Of a stretch of 64,000 nt of DNA, positions 23,974 to 36,185 are shown piece by piece. The translations under genes were made by a program, and so were the position numbers. The stretch lies in NCBI GenBank assembly GCA_015501055.1, contig JADNYV010000024.1, positions 124,001 through 188,000 of the forward strand, read 5' to 3'. Source of the stretch: Mucidula mucida. Its lineage: Eukaryota; Basidiomycota; Agaricomycetes; Agaricales; Physalacriaceae. The notes beneath the pieces were generated by a model. That model was not told where the DNA came from and did not search any database. It saw only the letters and a program-made list of their open reading frames with translations. Numbering within the stretch: position 1 is the stretch's first letter; the number at the start of each line of letters is the position of its first letter.

Positions 23974-25957
23974 TTACACTTTGAAACCACCCGCCAAACC
24001 CATAACATTTGAAGGATCAACCAACGACTTGATCTCCCTCAACTTGGGCAAATTGTCTCCAAAAATCCTTTCCACTGGCGTATCAAACAACGCATAGTTG
24101 GGGTACGCAGCTGCATCCGCAGTTATCCTCTGTCCATCAGCGACCGCCGCGCTGGCGATCTGGCCTACACTCTGTCGAGCGGCGTCCAAGAACACGTCAT
24201 CAGTGGCGTTCGACGACCAAAGAAGTTCCAAGTTGTGCGGAAACAAAGCGACATCTCGGGAGGGCGGATACGCCGTCGGGTGCGTGTTGTGTGAGAATAG
24301 GCTGGGGAGGAAGGGTTCGATGTTGTAAGAGAGGAACGCGCCTGGATCTATCGCAAAGAGGCGTTCGCCCCAGAACTAATTTTTCCCGTCAGTCGTAATT
24401 AGTAGGCCATGGAGAAGGATCTTCGCACCAGTGTTTCGTTGATGTTGGCTTCAATCACAGGGAAGGAATAATCCACTATCGGGGTCGTCTGGAATACAGC
24501 TCTAAAACACGATCAGATTTCCATGCATGTACGAGCGACGGTGTACCAGTAACCTTTGTCCGGGCGTAAGATCATTCCCAGGAAAAGACGCGACAAACTC
24601 GGGAAAACGATACGTCTGCACCAGATCCTCAATAGCAGGGATCGCCACTAAATCCTCAAATATCCCAGCAGCCGGCGATGGCCCGTCGTAAAATAGCAGC
24701 ACAGCCGGAATCATCTACACACTCAGCTTTTCCAGTGCCTCATACTTGGATGAGAGGCACGGCATACTCACCTGCCCTTGGCCATAATTGTACGCAGTGA
24801 TGAGCCCGGCTTTAGGATCCGTCACTTCATGCGCGAAGCGCACTGTAGCGTTCTTCACGGCATCCGCTTGATCAGCAGCGAACAACCTGAGACCGCCCTA
24901 TAGCACCACGATAAATAAGGATGAGAATGATGATGGGAGTTGGCATGGGCGTACCCAAACAGGACCTTGCGGAAACGCCTTGAGAACGAGCTTGGTCACG
25001 ATCCCTAGACAACTGCCGTCAAAAACTCTCTGTGATACCAGCACTACTGAACAATCTCACAAAGTTATTCTGGGTGCCCTGTCACCGAGGTTATATCAAC
25101 AGGAATATAAAGCGGAACAAGGACGTACCTTGAGTGCAAAAAACAGCGCAGGATCTGACTGTTGCGTGATGCGCGAGACACTGCCGTTAGGCCTGACGAG
25201 CTCGATTTCCGTGATGGTATCAATCGTCAGCCCATGCTGATTGGTGAACCAAGAATAACCTGTCTCAAACAAATGAGTTGATAGCCATTTTTGGGACGAG
25301 CTAAATGTATTGACCTCCACCAAGGGCAAATCCGGCAACGCCGACGCCAGCTACTCGCCCTCCCACGACATTGACGCCGAGCGGGTCGAGGGCGGCGTAT
25401 ACGTCGTCCCAAATCAGCCCAGTCCCAATAGCGACGGTCTGCGCCACAGCGTCGTATTCCACTTGCGAAAACCGGTACATGGCGATTTGGACGCCTGGTG
25501 TATCGGAGAATCCGGGATTCGTGGCATGGCCGCCTCCTTTCACCTGTAAGATATCATCATACATCATGGAAGGCTGACGCTGGGAATGGTCCTTACGCCG
25601 AACTTGGTCCTGGTCTCGCCTAAGATCCGAAGCTTAAGATGATCATCAGTTCGTCGCATGCCGCGTAAGAGAATCCTTTAGCTGACAATGGTTCCAACAT
25701 CCTTTGCCGACCCAGGTTCAACACTGCATAGAGAGGGTTGAGAACTCGCTGCAGACCAGTGCGAGACATCTCGAGTGTAGTTTGCCGACGCTTAAAGCAC
25801 ACTTGTAAGCATATGCGTCGCGTTTGTCGTTCATGATCGTACCAGGATAGTAAACGCTGCTAGACCTAGATATCGCGCCTTCGATTGTGCGACAGACGTC
25901 GCGACTCGCCGAAGAAGACAAGAGGAGAGAGGCAGAGACTATTGCGAGGAAGAGCAT
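23974..25957 (-). CDS. secreted berberine-bridge-enzyme-like FAD oxidoreductase (AA7 type)
   Basis: Minus-strand multi-exon gene starting MLFLAIVSASLLLSSSAS (signal peptide) at 25957. Assembled segments in order: DVCRTIEGAISRSSSVYYP, YTRDVSHW, CSVEPGSAKDVGTI, LGETRTKFG, VKGGGHATNPGFS (His that would carry 8-alpha-linked FAD), IGTGLIWDDVY, VNVVGGRVAGVGVAGFALGGGYSW, GLTIDTITEIELVRPNG, IVTKLVLKAFPQGPVW, and a C-terminus with ALFDTPVERIFGDNLPKLREIKSLVDPSNVMG ending at 23974. The Cys that makes FAD bicovalent in some members is absent before LGGGYSW, so a single His linkage is expected. Such enzymes oxidise sugars or alcohols and reduce oxygen to peroxide; the substrate is unknown. One small exon (NNFG, near 25045) does not join in frame, a one-base discrepancy. 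Confidence 0.8.
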
Positions 25958-27480
25958 GGGTCAAGTCACCAAAAGATAGGACGAGGATAGATGATATAGC
26001 CACACCTCTCATTATGAATGTGATCTATCAAGATGTGATCTTCACCAAGAAGAGGACATATTCGTGATAGGTCCGATACCAGAGGACATAGGCACCTTCT
26101 CGATGCGCGGAAAGCGGGCCTGGAGAATTTAGCGGGAAGCCTAGCGTGCTCGCGAGAGTGACGGTTAGCGGGCTAGCGGGAATTACTCTGGTCCTAGCGG
26201 TCGTAACGCTGTGACATGGAACGCTAACTTAGGGTGGTATCACTAACGCAACACAGAGGTTTTCCCCGCAAGGTTTTGAGGCACCCGCGGTCTGCGTCGC
26301 CCTACACATACATGGTCGCGTCGCCTACACATACATGGTCCGTAAGGGTAGTATTACCTTAGCTATTAAATTAGAGTAGGCAGAATCGATTTTGTAACAT
26401 TGTAACACTCCCCCTCTTGAATTCATGTAGTGTTCACTATTCTCATCCTCTACATGTGCTTTCTGAGGCCCTCGGGACTTTAATACTACTACTGCTTCAT
26501 TGTTGATCTGAAAATTTTCACTGTTGATGTGACTTATCGCTGCGACTGGGTGGCTTAATTGATGGCCACCGGCACTGCTCATCTACGACTCAACACACCT
26601 GTTGACTGGGACTCCAGCGGTAGGGAATTCCCAGACCAGCGCTGATGTGGATGTGTGTTCAAAGCTTCGAACAAGCTGAAGCATCCCAAACCGTAATTCG
26701 AAGTCATAACAGGCATGCGAATGAGCGTGACATATATGTCTCGCTAGCGGGAATCATAAATTGTTAGCGAGACAACTGCTAGCGAGCTAACGGGATCGCT
26801 AGCGGGACGCTCGCGAGACCTAGCGGGGTAGCGGGGTAGCGGGACTCGCTAGCGGGAAACCATTACTGACAGCTAGCGGGATTCATCACTGGCGGGAATC
26901 ATATAGCGGGAGTACCGACATCAACACTGATAGTCCTTTTAACATGTCAGAACTCCCGGACAAACAGTTCCGCTTTAATCAGGTTTGAAGACGTCTTGCA
27001 AGTTCTGAGATGGTCCGGACTGGTCCAACTCGCTTTTAGCATGTAAAGTGAAGGCTTTCCTGCGATCTATGGCTAACCGGGGGGGCGACAGAAGGCAACA
27101 ATGGCGTCCTCTGCGGGGACTCTTTGGTTACGACGTATGATCCGGTCACGACACTCACTCTCGAATCCATACACGGCTGTACATCCTTGTTGAACCTTTG
27201 CTTCCATGTATCATCGCAGGCCTTGCATGGACGTCTGTGTATGAAAAACTCGTTGCCGGACATGCTGTGACGTGCCTTCCGGGCACCCTTTTCGTGAGTC
27301 TTGGAACCTTGAGGACTAACACGATTGCAGACTTACACAGCCAGTAGGAAATTGTACAGAAACAATCTAATGCCTTAAGGTACATGTAAAGTATGTATAT
27401 ACCCCCCAAATTGAGTGTAGCGCAGCTGGTGAAGGAGCTCGCCGGTAACGCACACCTTAGCGGTAACCCTAACGAGAGCC
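25958..27480. repeat. gene-poor region with dispersed TAGCGGG motif repeats
   Basis: The motif (c)tagcggg(a) recurs many times at 26129-26200 and 26745-26910, in direct and, through the palindrome gctagc, effectively both orientations. It is embedded in otherwise unstructured DNA. A Copia-like polypurine tract lies between the clusters. No gene recognised. Confidence 0.5.
26325..26582 (-). mobile_element. possible degraded Copia-type retrotransposon 3-prime end (polypurine tract)
   Basis: Read on the minus strand, 26418-26400 gives aagagggggagtgttaca, the classic polypurine tract plus LTR start (TGTTACA) of Ty1/copia elements. The open frame just before it (26582 downward) would be the remnant 3-prime internal region. 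I could not find a matching second LTR, reverse transcriptase or integrase, so this is only a relic at best. Confidence 0.35.
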
Positions 27481-27562
27481 TAGCGGTAACCCTAGCGGGA
27501 CTAGCGGTAACCCTAGCGGGACTAGCGGTAACCCTAGCGGGACTAGCGGGAACCGCTAGCGG
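27481..27562. repeat. 21-bp minisatellite, three perfect copies plus partial fourth
   Basis: The unit tagcggtaaccctagcggga plus c occurs at 27481-27501, 27502-27522 and 27523-27543, then a degenerate copy. It encodes a repetit-ive LAVTLAG frame by chance. It belongs to the same TAGCGGG motif family that is dispersed over 26.1-27.6 kb. Confidence 0.75.
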
Positions 27563-28644
27563 TCCATCCCGCTAGGCTTCCCGCCACTTTCTATGTGCCC
27601 GCGGAAAGCGGGTCGTGGTTTCGACAAAACTGGATATATGGGCTTCTCCATCAATTGGGAGTGCCGTCATACTACACAGTTTTAAGCCCACGGTACCTTG
27701 TACAACACTTCATAGCACAGTGATGGACGCCGGCGCCGGCAAGGTGCCTTGTCCTGTCATGTCTTGAGGAAGGAAATCTGGATTTCCCGCGCTTTGATAA
27801 CCACTCTATGCGTTGGTAGTTAGTGATAGCGGAAGTAGAATCCTTCGTTCGGGGTGTCGCAGGGGATAGAGAGATGACTGCGGGGAGAGTCCGCGGACAC
27901 GAAGGAGCCAGAGCAGAATTTAAACCACAAACAAGCCAAGAGAAAGATTAGATCCGGGCGATTGGGTGTGACGTCGACAAGGGTTATAATCCGAAGAAAA
28001 CGAAAATGTCGTATACTGTGGAACGATTCATCCGCCTACGGTACGTCCTGGCAAACCCGAGTCGTCGAACTGTACAGCTACCAGGGCCAAACAAGGGGTA
28101 AGAATCCAACTGTTGCGTTCTACTTGAGCTTTGAATCGGTATGAGACTGGTGATTTTCGGGCCAGTAGATGTATGGAGGTCATCGTGGAAAGACAAATAG
28201 ACATCGGCAAATACCATCAATATGAATGACACGTTGAACTTCTTGGTTTATAATACGCTCACACTGTGGCTCTCATTTCTGCCAAATTTCAAGCTGTATA
28301 CACTGGGAATCATACCTGGACATCTGCTTTTGGTACATACAATGCGAACATCCTCACCCTTTTCACCGACGACTCCCGGTGCCGAAGTTGGGCCATATAC
28401 TACCGTATTCGATGCTAGGTGTACCGCACTGCAACGCCACATTTGAAATGCTAGCGAAAGCCGTCAGTACCGCCGTTCCCCAAGACGTCCTCATAGATAG
28501 TTCCAAGAATCTTCAGCCTTCAGGCGAGAGTTGCACGGTCCGCCGGGATAAGTACCACTCTCTCCTGGAAACACCGACGCCCGTATGTATACAGGTATAT
28601 AAGATATCTTGTTCCGCATTCATGACATCGATATTGACTCCTCT

Positions 28645-29392
28645 TTAAAGAACAACACTGCCCATTTTCTGAACAAATGTTGGCGAAGTCGGTGCGCCCC
28701 GAGCCTGCCACATAGGTATAAACTTGGGCGGCGGGCTCGATACAATGTGTGTTGGGGAAAGCGGCAGTCCAGATTGGGACCGCGCCGGCTCGGTTGACGT
28801 GATTGGGGGCTGGAAGGCCTGTGCAGCGCCAGCGTCATCCACATCGTCCAGGCTAGTAGGTAGCGGGACATCCCCAGCTGTATGGGGCTGTCGTCGCCGT
28901 GTGCGCTGCGGCAGATCGCTCTCCGTGAATTCGGGAGGTTTCTCTCGCAGGCGTGCCGACTGTCGCGACACATGGGAGGGTGCCAACTGTTTTGACGTGT
29001 GTTGGGGTGTTGGGGCCGACTGTTTCGACGCCCGGGAAATTTCGCTCATCGTCGCAGCCTAGAGCGTAGACGAAAGCGGGGGAAATGGGGGAGCGCTGGC
29101 GTCCTGTGACAATCAACGTGGATGATGGGCGACGGTGACTGGCTCGCCGACGTCCGTGGGGGGCTAAAAAAAAATTTCAGCAATTAAAAATGGTGTCTAA
29201 CACACCTCTATAGAATGGAGACCTGTCGTCTCCAAGCACGGCAGCTTCGGCCTGTTGTCGAAGCTTTTTGCGCTCCCTGTTGGACGCAACGTGTTGCGTG
29301 TTCAAAAAAGTGTAAGCCGTAGATACACTGTCGAGATCCGGAGGGTCCGAAAGAACACGAATAGCAATATAATTGAGTCCAAATGGGACCAC
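28645..29392 (-). CDS. unknown low-complexity protein, possibly two exons
   Basis: Two compositionally gene-like minus-strand frames: 29177-29392 (includes NTQHVASNRERKKLRQQAEAAV) and 28645-29049 (Ser/Pro/Thr-rich, includes QRTRRRQPHTAGDVPLPTSLDDVDD). A GTGTGTTAG...TTTTTTAG intron may separate them. No domain recognised. The composition would also suit a Gag-like or transposon-associated fragment, given the repeat-rich surroundings. Confidence 0.25.
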
Positions 29393-29662
29393 GGGGACCC
29401 GTCGAGTGTAAGAACGGATAATAACAAAGCCAATAGTCGTAGTATGAGTGTAAGTAAAGATCGCGTGTCAGCGATCGGCATAAGGTCCGTGCGGGACATG
29501 TCCATATCGGGAACTCATCTTACACATTGTTAGACCACAACAATATAAGGACCGGTTTCCTTACCTGTTTATGTTCCTTGTTGGTGGCAGATTGATTTGA
29601 GGTAGGAACTCCCAAGAGCTGCAGCACAAGGGTATCCAGTTCTGCAAGCAAGGAAAACTTCA

Positions 29663-32602
29663 TTACACAACCTCTAGCATTGAGGCGTCGCCCGTCGCTC
29701 TGGGCTTGGTATGTATTACACCAGCTTCAGAGCGAAGGAAAGCGGCCGCCGTATGGAAAGACTTCAACCATGTCTCCGGCTCTATGAAGGAACGAACTGT
29801 CTCAAGGCACTTCTGTCGTTCAACATCCGCCAGCAAAAGGGTTGCGCACAAAGTGCTACATATCAAGGTTGACCGTAGATCATTCTTCAGAACAGCCTCA
29901 AAGAGCTCCGGAGCAACAGGCCTAAGCTGCTCCAAACCATCCATGTACGCGGAAACTAGGAAGGGAATGGCGGGGTACGAGAGGTCCTCACTCCATGGAA
30001 GCCAGTAGTAGCTGCCATTACCAGGATTTCTGTATCTTCCAAGCAGCAAAGACAACCAATCCTGTTTCATCAAGCCAGTGTATAATTTGACTCCTAAGGT
30101 AGGGAATAAATTTGAAGACCTGGACTTCTGGGCATACGCCACAGCGTCCGCAAGGAGTTGGCAAGGAAGTCGTAGGTTTTCTTGCGATGTCTCTCCAAAA
30201 AGAACGTGTTGCATTTTCTCCAGGACTAAAACCGAGTCTGTAATCCAACGAGAGTCGGCGATAGCATGTGACGAATCCAACATATTGCCAGCGCGGAAGA
30301 GCAGTGCTAGAATATTTCGCTCATCGCGCTGGGTGAGAGTCGTGCTGCGTCCAAACGTATCCGAGGTAACAACGTCCCGAAGGGCCAGATAAATAGCCCT
30401 AACACTTGACGGGTACTGCTCCTTCACCTTGTATCCTCCGAAGGTTAACTCGTAGTTGAGATAGCTTCTGAGGACCCCCAAGACATGACTCATTTCACTT
30501 GTCTCTAGGTCCCCAGCAGCCCGGTCCCATGGCGTACTCGTTTTCTGTGCACACGAGCTCTGTATAAGAGCCAGGTGGAGACGAATATCTCCCGGAACAT
30601 TCGAGTAATCTTCTCCCTGACACAGCGAAGGAAAACCGAGTCTAACAATCGTGTCGCAAATGGAGACATACATAAACTTTTGAATAGCTCTGTTCAAGGG
30701 CAGGGGATCGTTGGTGTCTGGTAAATCGATGATAGATATGTGACAGCCCGATGGTTCCCGGTAAGTTGACAAGAAGATATCGAACCCGATAAGCTCTGGT
30801 CGCCGTTCTCCGTGGTTCGTATACGGACGAGCCACGTCATTAGCTGTAAGCCACACCACCATAAGGTTCGACCATATGTCGGAACCCTCAACGTTGATTT
30901 CCAGCCATTCTGAGCCGCCAAATAAAGCAGCTCTCAGTAGCATAGCCCACATGTGCACATCCAGGGATACAACATTATCGCCAGACGAAAGTATTTGGGA
31001 GCGGAGAAAGGCGATGGCGGGTTCGGGTACGCTGTCATTGAGCAATTTCCTATACTTGTCTGCTGGATTGACGAATGTCGGCGCGAAAGCCTCTACCCAA
31101 GAGTCACTTGGTACCACACTCTCTATCCTGTGCAACGCGCGATGAAAACGCTGAGCATGACTCTGTTTAGCTGGAATGACGTATTCGTTGCAAACTTGAA
31201 CAATTTCGTCTCGGAGACATGGCATACGGTTGACAAGAGCATGGGTGGACTGCAGAGGTAGACCGCTTATCGCCTGGAGAACGACCTTCAAGACGGATGA
31301 ATTAGTGGATGTTTTAGCCAGTACAAAGCCTTGGCGTCAAGTACTTCTCCTTCTCCTCTGACCTTTTCTCGTTCAGCAACCTTTAGGGATGATGCCATAG
31401 AGGCCTTGTAGTTGGCCACTGCTCTCCGGTCTTCAGCATCCTCCCACCAGTCTCGAATTGGAAGATTTGGTGTTCGTTGCGGCGGGAAAATGCGACGACG
31501 GAGATAGCTGAAGAGGGGATATGTATACTGGGAAAGAGGTGTCTTGTATGGACATTCTGGTCTAAACCAGGGGATGAGGTTGGTGCCAAAGTAGACGATG
31601 AAGGCCATGACTGCAATCGTTGTAACCACATAAGACATGGCGTAATTTAGGGAACGCAGATAAATAACGAGGCCAGAGAAGAAAATCCTCAACGCGAGGT
31701 GCATGAGGACCGGGAGAAGGCCAACGATGACGGGAACGCGCCAATGCTTCAAGCAGTTGTATCTGAACTGTCGGATCCGCGAACGGTCGCGAGGTGTTCC
31801 CGACGGAACTGACATATACTGGTGTATCCACTGCTTCGTGAGCACAGCTATAAGTGCTGTCGTCAAGCTCAAAGCGAGGCTAGTGAACCACAGCGCATTT
31901 ACCCACACGTCCGTCCTTGTAGACTGAACGGCGGTGTTCGGATCAAGCTGAGAGGAAGGGACATCATCGACGTCGTGGCCTTTAGCGATGGCGCGTTGGA
32001 CATGAATGAGCTCGGACGTGAGGGAAGCCGAAACTTGGCTCCAATACTTTGGCAAGTCTGGGCAACGAAAGTTGATACGACCGCAGAGAACAATCCAGCC
32101 TGTGTGAAGATAACAATAATCAGCATTCAGATGCGCGCCATTCATTTTGAACACGAACAAAAACTAGAAGCACGTCAAGACCATCGCGCCAATCCTCCAC
32201 CATATCGCTATCATACTTGGTGCATTCGTCCCAGAATATTTTCCAGATTCTGGCCCTGGGTCCCATCTCGTGGAACTCCTCGTCTTCTGGATATTTCTGC
32301 TCGTAGTCATACGGATCGTTAGCTGTAGATTATTACCATTAGATGAAATGTACAGAAACACACGATAGACGAGTACCTTTGCGACGCGTAGACCTCTTGA
32401 CAGCCAATAGTCTGCGAAGTCGTTTGCGGTTGTAGTAGGTGTACGCCGGGGTACGCTGATGAAAGTTTGTTGCTGGGCCGCGAATCGTTGTTTCAGCGCT
32501 AGACCGGGATCTAGATGACGACAAAAAAGAAGAGTCATCGTCGGCTGTGTCCTCGGGAGGGCGCAACGACGATTCGTTGGGTTCATTATGTGGCGTAGAC
32601 AT
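29663..32602 (-). CDS. DUF6535 multi-pass membrane protein (two frame changes)
   Basis: Starts MSTPHNEPNESSLRPPEDTA at 32602; an intron after STRRK leads to DPYDYEQKYPEDEEF, KIFWDECTKYDSDMVEDWRD and LDVLLVF. A second intron leads to AGLFSAVVSTFVAQTCQS. The DUF6535 core follows: VSASLTSELIHVQRAI, VWVNALWFTSLALSLTTAL, KQWIHQYMSVPSGTPRDRSR, and two further hydrophobic helices (VPVIVGLLPVLMHLALRIFF; VVTTIAVMAFIVYFG). A roughly 540-residue helical C-terminal region without a recognised domain follows. DUF6535 proteins are abundant in Agaricomycetes, with unknown function. Frame changes occur near 32040 (before VSASL) and near 31330 (ALYWL to the following region, where a GGCT duplicate may be lost). 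Either decay or sequence error. Confidence 0.7.
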
Positions 32603-32663
32603 AGACTGTCTCGAGGGAAGAACGGAATCAAGGTGTTATCAAGCACCGAACGCCTAATCTGCC

Positions 32664-32671
32664 ATTATATA
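32664..32671 (-). promoter_or_regulatory. TATA-like element of the DUF6535 gene
   Basis: TATATAAT on the minus strand, about 65 bp upstream of the ATG at 32602. Confidence 0.35.
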
Positions 32672-32709
32672 TCGCATTCACTCCTGCTGATCAGGCGCTA
32701 AAACGTTTC

Positions 32710-33044
32710 CAGCTTCCCGTGTAAACGCGACGGTTTTTGCCCGAATTCAGAAAAGGCGGTTCTTGTCCATCAGAGCTGAGATAAGTAGACCTGTCCGATG
32801 GGCTATAATGAGAGCTCCAGTTGGTCTGCTACGCCATGGAGATTTGTCGCTGGTCCGCGAAAGACAGAGAGCAAGAGTCGTTGTCGAATATGGGCGCGCC
32901 TAGTCGTTAGATTCAAAAGTGTGGCGCAGACATCACGCAATCTCTACAACTGATAAGATGATAGATCCGTCTCTACAGCTTCCATGAAAACGCAAGGATT
33001 TTTTCGCCAAATTTAGAAAAGGCGATCCCTGTCCATCATATCAG
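32710..33044. repeat. imperfect direct repeat (about 70 bp) upstream of the DUF6535 gene
   Basis: Bases 32710-32780 and 32976-33044 share cagcttcc...aaacgc...ttttt...agaaaaggcg...ctgtccatca in the same order and orientation. They could be duplicated promoter sequence or remnants of a mobile element. Confidence 0.5.
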
Positions 33045-36000
33045 CGCAATTACGCGGGCCCGGGCTGTGCGTGGCAGGTGTCGAGAAGGTGGGCGCCAGT
33101 TGTCTAGTCTCCCACAGTCAGCCTATGTACAAGCCGCAACAATTTCCGCCAGTTGTCCAGGACGCAGTATTCTGAAGAGAATGGTGATGAACTGTCAGAA
33201 AGAGCTAGTTACTTGTGGACGCGTAAGATTCAGGATTTAGCTTATAGACCACGCACGTTCCTATTCTCGTCTTCAAGAAATATACCCTTTCATGTAGTGC
33301 TTCTGTGCCGACCGTATAGAAGACACTGAGTGGCGTTGCGTCGAGCTCATCGTGGTTGAAATTGAGGTCGGCTTGACGGGCCGATCAACGAACTTTGCCC
33401 GACCCTGCGTAGAAAACGGCTTAACCTCAATATACAATAGTCAATGCTTGGATGGGCCTACTGGAGTGGGCCAAGCTGTCGCAGACGGAATTGCACGCGC
33501 GTAGGGGCAAGAGATGGAATTGCTACTGCAACGGAACAGGAAATCTACGCTACGGACCGGAAGACTACCGCCTCGCTGTGGGGAATCCTCTCAGGCTTTG
33601 CCACAAGCACGCATAATGGTCGCCCCAATCTTTGTCTAAAACATGCATCGGCTCCTTCAGATTCCTGTGTTTCCGATGCGACGAGTATATATTGAACTAT
33701 GCTACTGTTCGCCTAACTGGAATCAAAGCTACCTCAGGACTGGAACTAGCTGCTGCTCATCCCGCCGCTTGCTGGTACTGGAGTGGTTTCTTGTTTCCGC
33801 CGCCTTTCTTTCATAATGGGATGTCGGCAGGTGCCCAAGGGTTTGTTAGAATGGGAGGATAGCTTTGTGGGCTTTTGTGGGTATCATGGACTCGGGCATT
33901 GTCGTCCTCGTCGTTCAGGTTATATCCATTCTCCCATCATTGCTCGCTGCCCCCACATAAACGACGCCGCTAGTGCGTGTCCAAGCAGGCGCCGTGACCG
34001 TTTAAGATCATGAAGAATATCTTGGTACGCATTTCTGTCGATTCATACCACCGAGTAGTATGCATGCTCGAATTTTAATGTAAACCTGCAGGACGATGTC
34101 TTTCCTTGCTGCCGTCGAGATAAAACAATTGCACCAGTCTCAAGGTTCAAGGAATCCCGGGCATTCTTCAACGATTCGGTCAGTTCACAGAGACTTCAGC
34201 CTCAGACCTGCCAGTACATTATTAAGGTACGTATCCTAGACCACACCAAGGCACGCTCCTTTAGAACGGAATTCCAATTCAAGTCAGTGGGACGGCGGAC
34301 CAGGCGCTAACTAACGAACTCATCAATTTTGTCTTGCCTCACCGATCAGATATCCACTACCGAAAATATATACATAGAGTGACGAAAGGTTGGGCACGCA
34401 ACTTGTAATCTCCGTTCTTCTGATCTGCATGTTAAGATGTATAAGAAACGCCCCAAAATTACGGTACAGCGGTATCCGACTAATAATGGATGGGTTGGTT
34501 CACCCATACCAGGTTAGGGCGGTATGTAACAATGCATGATCTCGTCAACGGTGGACACGAAGGCTGCATGAGTCGGGTCGCCCGATGCTCGCTGCGGACG
34601 TGCCTACTTTCGCCCGTGACGATGCGTGGTACGGTGTGGTTGGCTGGTGTGGCGCAGGCTCTCCCTTTCTCACGCTCATGTTTAAAGGGACACACTGTGG
34701 GGATAGCAACTTCAAGTTGTATGTAGCCATGTTTCGACTCCTCTTGACGTTGAGACGGCCGTTAGTATTATTGCACACGTATCTTTCCACTGTGCCTCAG
34801 AGTCAATTATGCAACCACGGACATCAGAAGAGAGTAATGACTCGGACATTGTGTCGTCAATCCGAGTGATTTACTGTATCCAAAGCATAGATATTTCTGT
34901 ACCACATTGACACGCATACAAGTAATGAGTGGACATCAGAAGTCCAAGTATTATTACACGCAGACCTGCGGCGTCCTGCTCTGCTCTAGCCCCGGATACA
35001 GCAGACACGACGTTCCCGCGACACTTCTAGGTAGGGCTATCGATCAAAACGCCGGTGGGAGCGAGCGAGTTACCCACCCACTCCACGCAATGCTCTGCGC
35101 TGAGTATGCCGTTGGTCAGTGCTCCACCCCGCAGAGAAACCTGGAAGACGAAGCCCCACAAAAAGATGGCATGATTGAGGTGCCGAGCGCTGCCCAGACG
35201 CGATCAGGGTGTCTGATTACGCCACACCGTGCCTTCGTCAAACGACTTTTCCCCGTAGAAATTGGAGATGCGCGGGGCTTCAAGCGGAAGTAGACTTGAA
35301 AGAAGACGTGTATTTTCCTGAAGAGCTCAGATTCGCTTCGCGCCTCCAACGACAAGGAGTTGAACTTCTCTCCAGGAACAACCTGTACACGCCAAGGGGT
35401 ACAACACGGTGTTCTGCGGTCGACACTTCTAAAGGGGAAAGTCAAAATGACGCGTCTCAAGCGCGTTTTACGCTCGAATACCGGACTGTGGAGGGCCAAC
35501 AGACGTCCGATGCGGAAAACGTAAGCCACTCGTGATGTAGCAGCACTTTTCGGATAGCCACGTAAAGATTTAGCAGTCTTGCAGAAGAATTATAACGAGG
35601 AACTCGGAGATATGAGATCCACGAGAATTGTACGACGGGGGAAAGCGCGGTGTCTAATGACGCATTAATTCCCGTAGAACGTGTCTTAATGAGTAGATAT
35701 GAACGCCGTGCCTTGAAATGAGGCTGTGCCTGTTATCATTGCCAGTTGGGTCTTTTAGGGTGAAAGATATGCTGTTGTTGAGGAACCGAGGAGATGGGAC
35801 GTGTTGGAGGCGTGCGGGGCGAACAGGCGAAAGATGAAAGCGGGATCGACCGGGCGGGTGCCCTGTGCCTAGCAGATAGTGGATCTGGACCCAGGCGCAG
35901 GAAGCGGGGAATTAGACAGTTCGAGGCGGTGAACAGAGTCAGAGGTCCAGATTGGGCTACGGTGCGTCATGATGGAAGGGTTAATCCGTAAACGACGGGA

Positions 36001-36185
36001 CAGAGGACTATGCCGCTGAGTTGATAGTGTCGAGTGTGGCGGCCTCGAGCAAGCAGATTTGGTCGTTGCGAGGGCGTAACGGCAGCCATTTGCATTGAAT
36101 ATTGCACCAGCATATGGGTCTAAGAGGGGGTATCGAGGGCGGTTGTCGTGGCTGCGGTGCATGACATCATATATTCACACGCCAC
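33045..36185. other. 3-kb gene-poor interval
   Basis: Contains several open frames of 70-140 codons, for example at 34907-35293 (+) and 35116-35529 (-). These overlap each other on opposite strands and show no domain, signal peptide or convincing introns. No RNA gene or repeat structure recognised. Confidence 0.4.

Noticed and set aside
27481..27562. CRISPR-like repeat array
   Set aside because: Head-to-tail minisatellite without unique spacers, in a eukaryotic genome.
27393..27575. Plus-strand frame with LAVTLAG repeats
   Set aside because: Produced by the 21-bp minisatellite; unit length is divisible by three, so any frame stays open.
33444..35540. Several 70-140-codon frames in the gene-poor interval
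   Set aside because: Overlap on both strands, atypical composition, no introns or domains.
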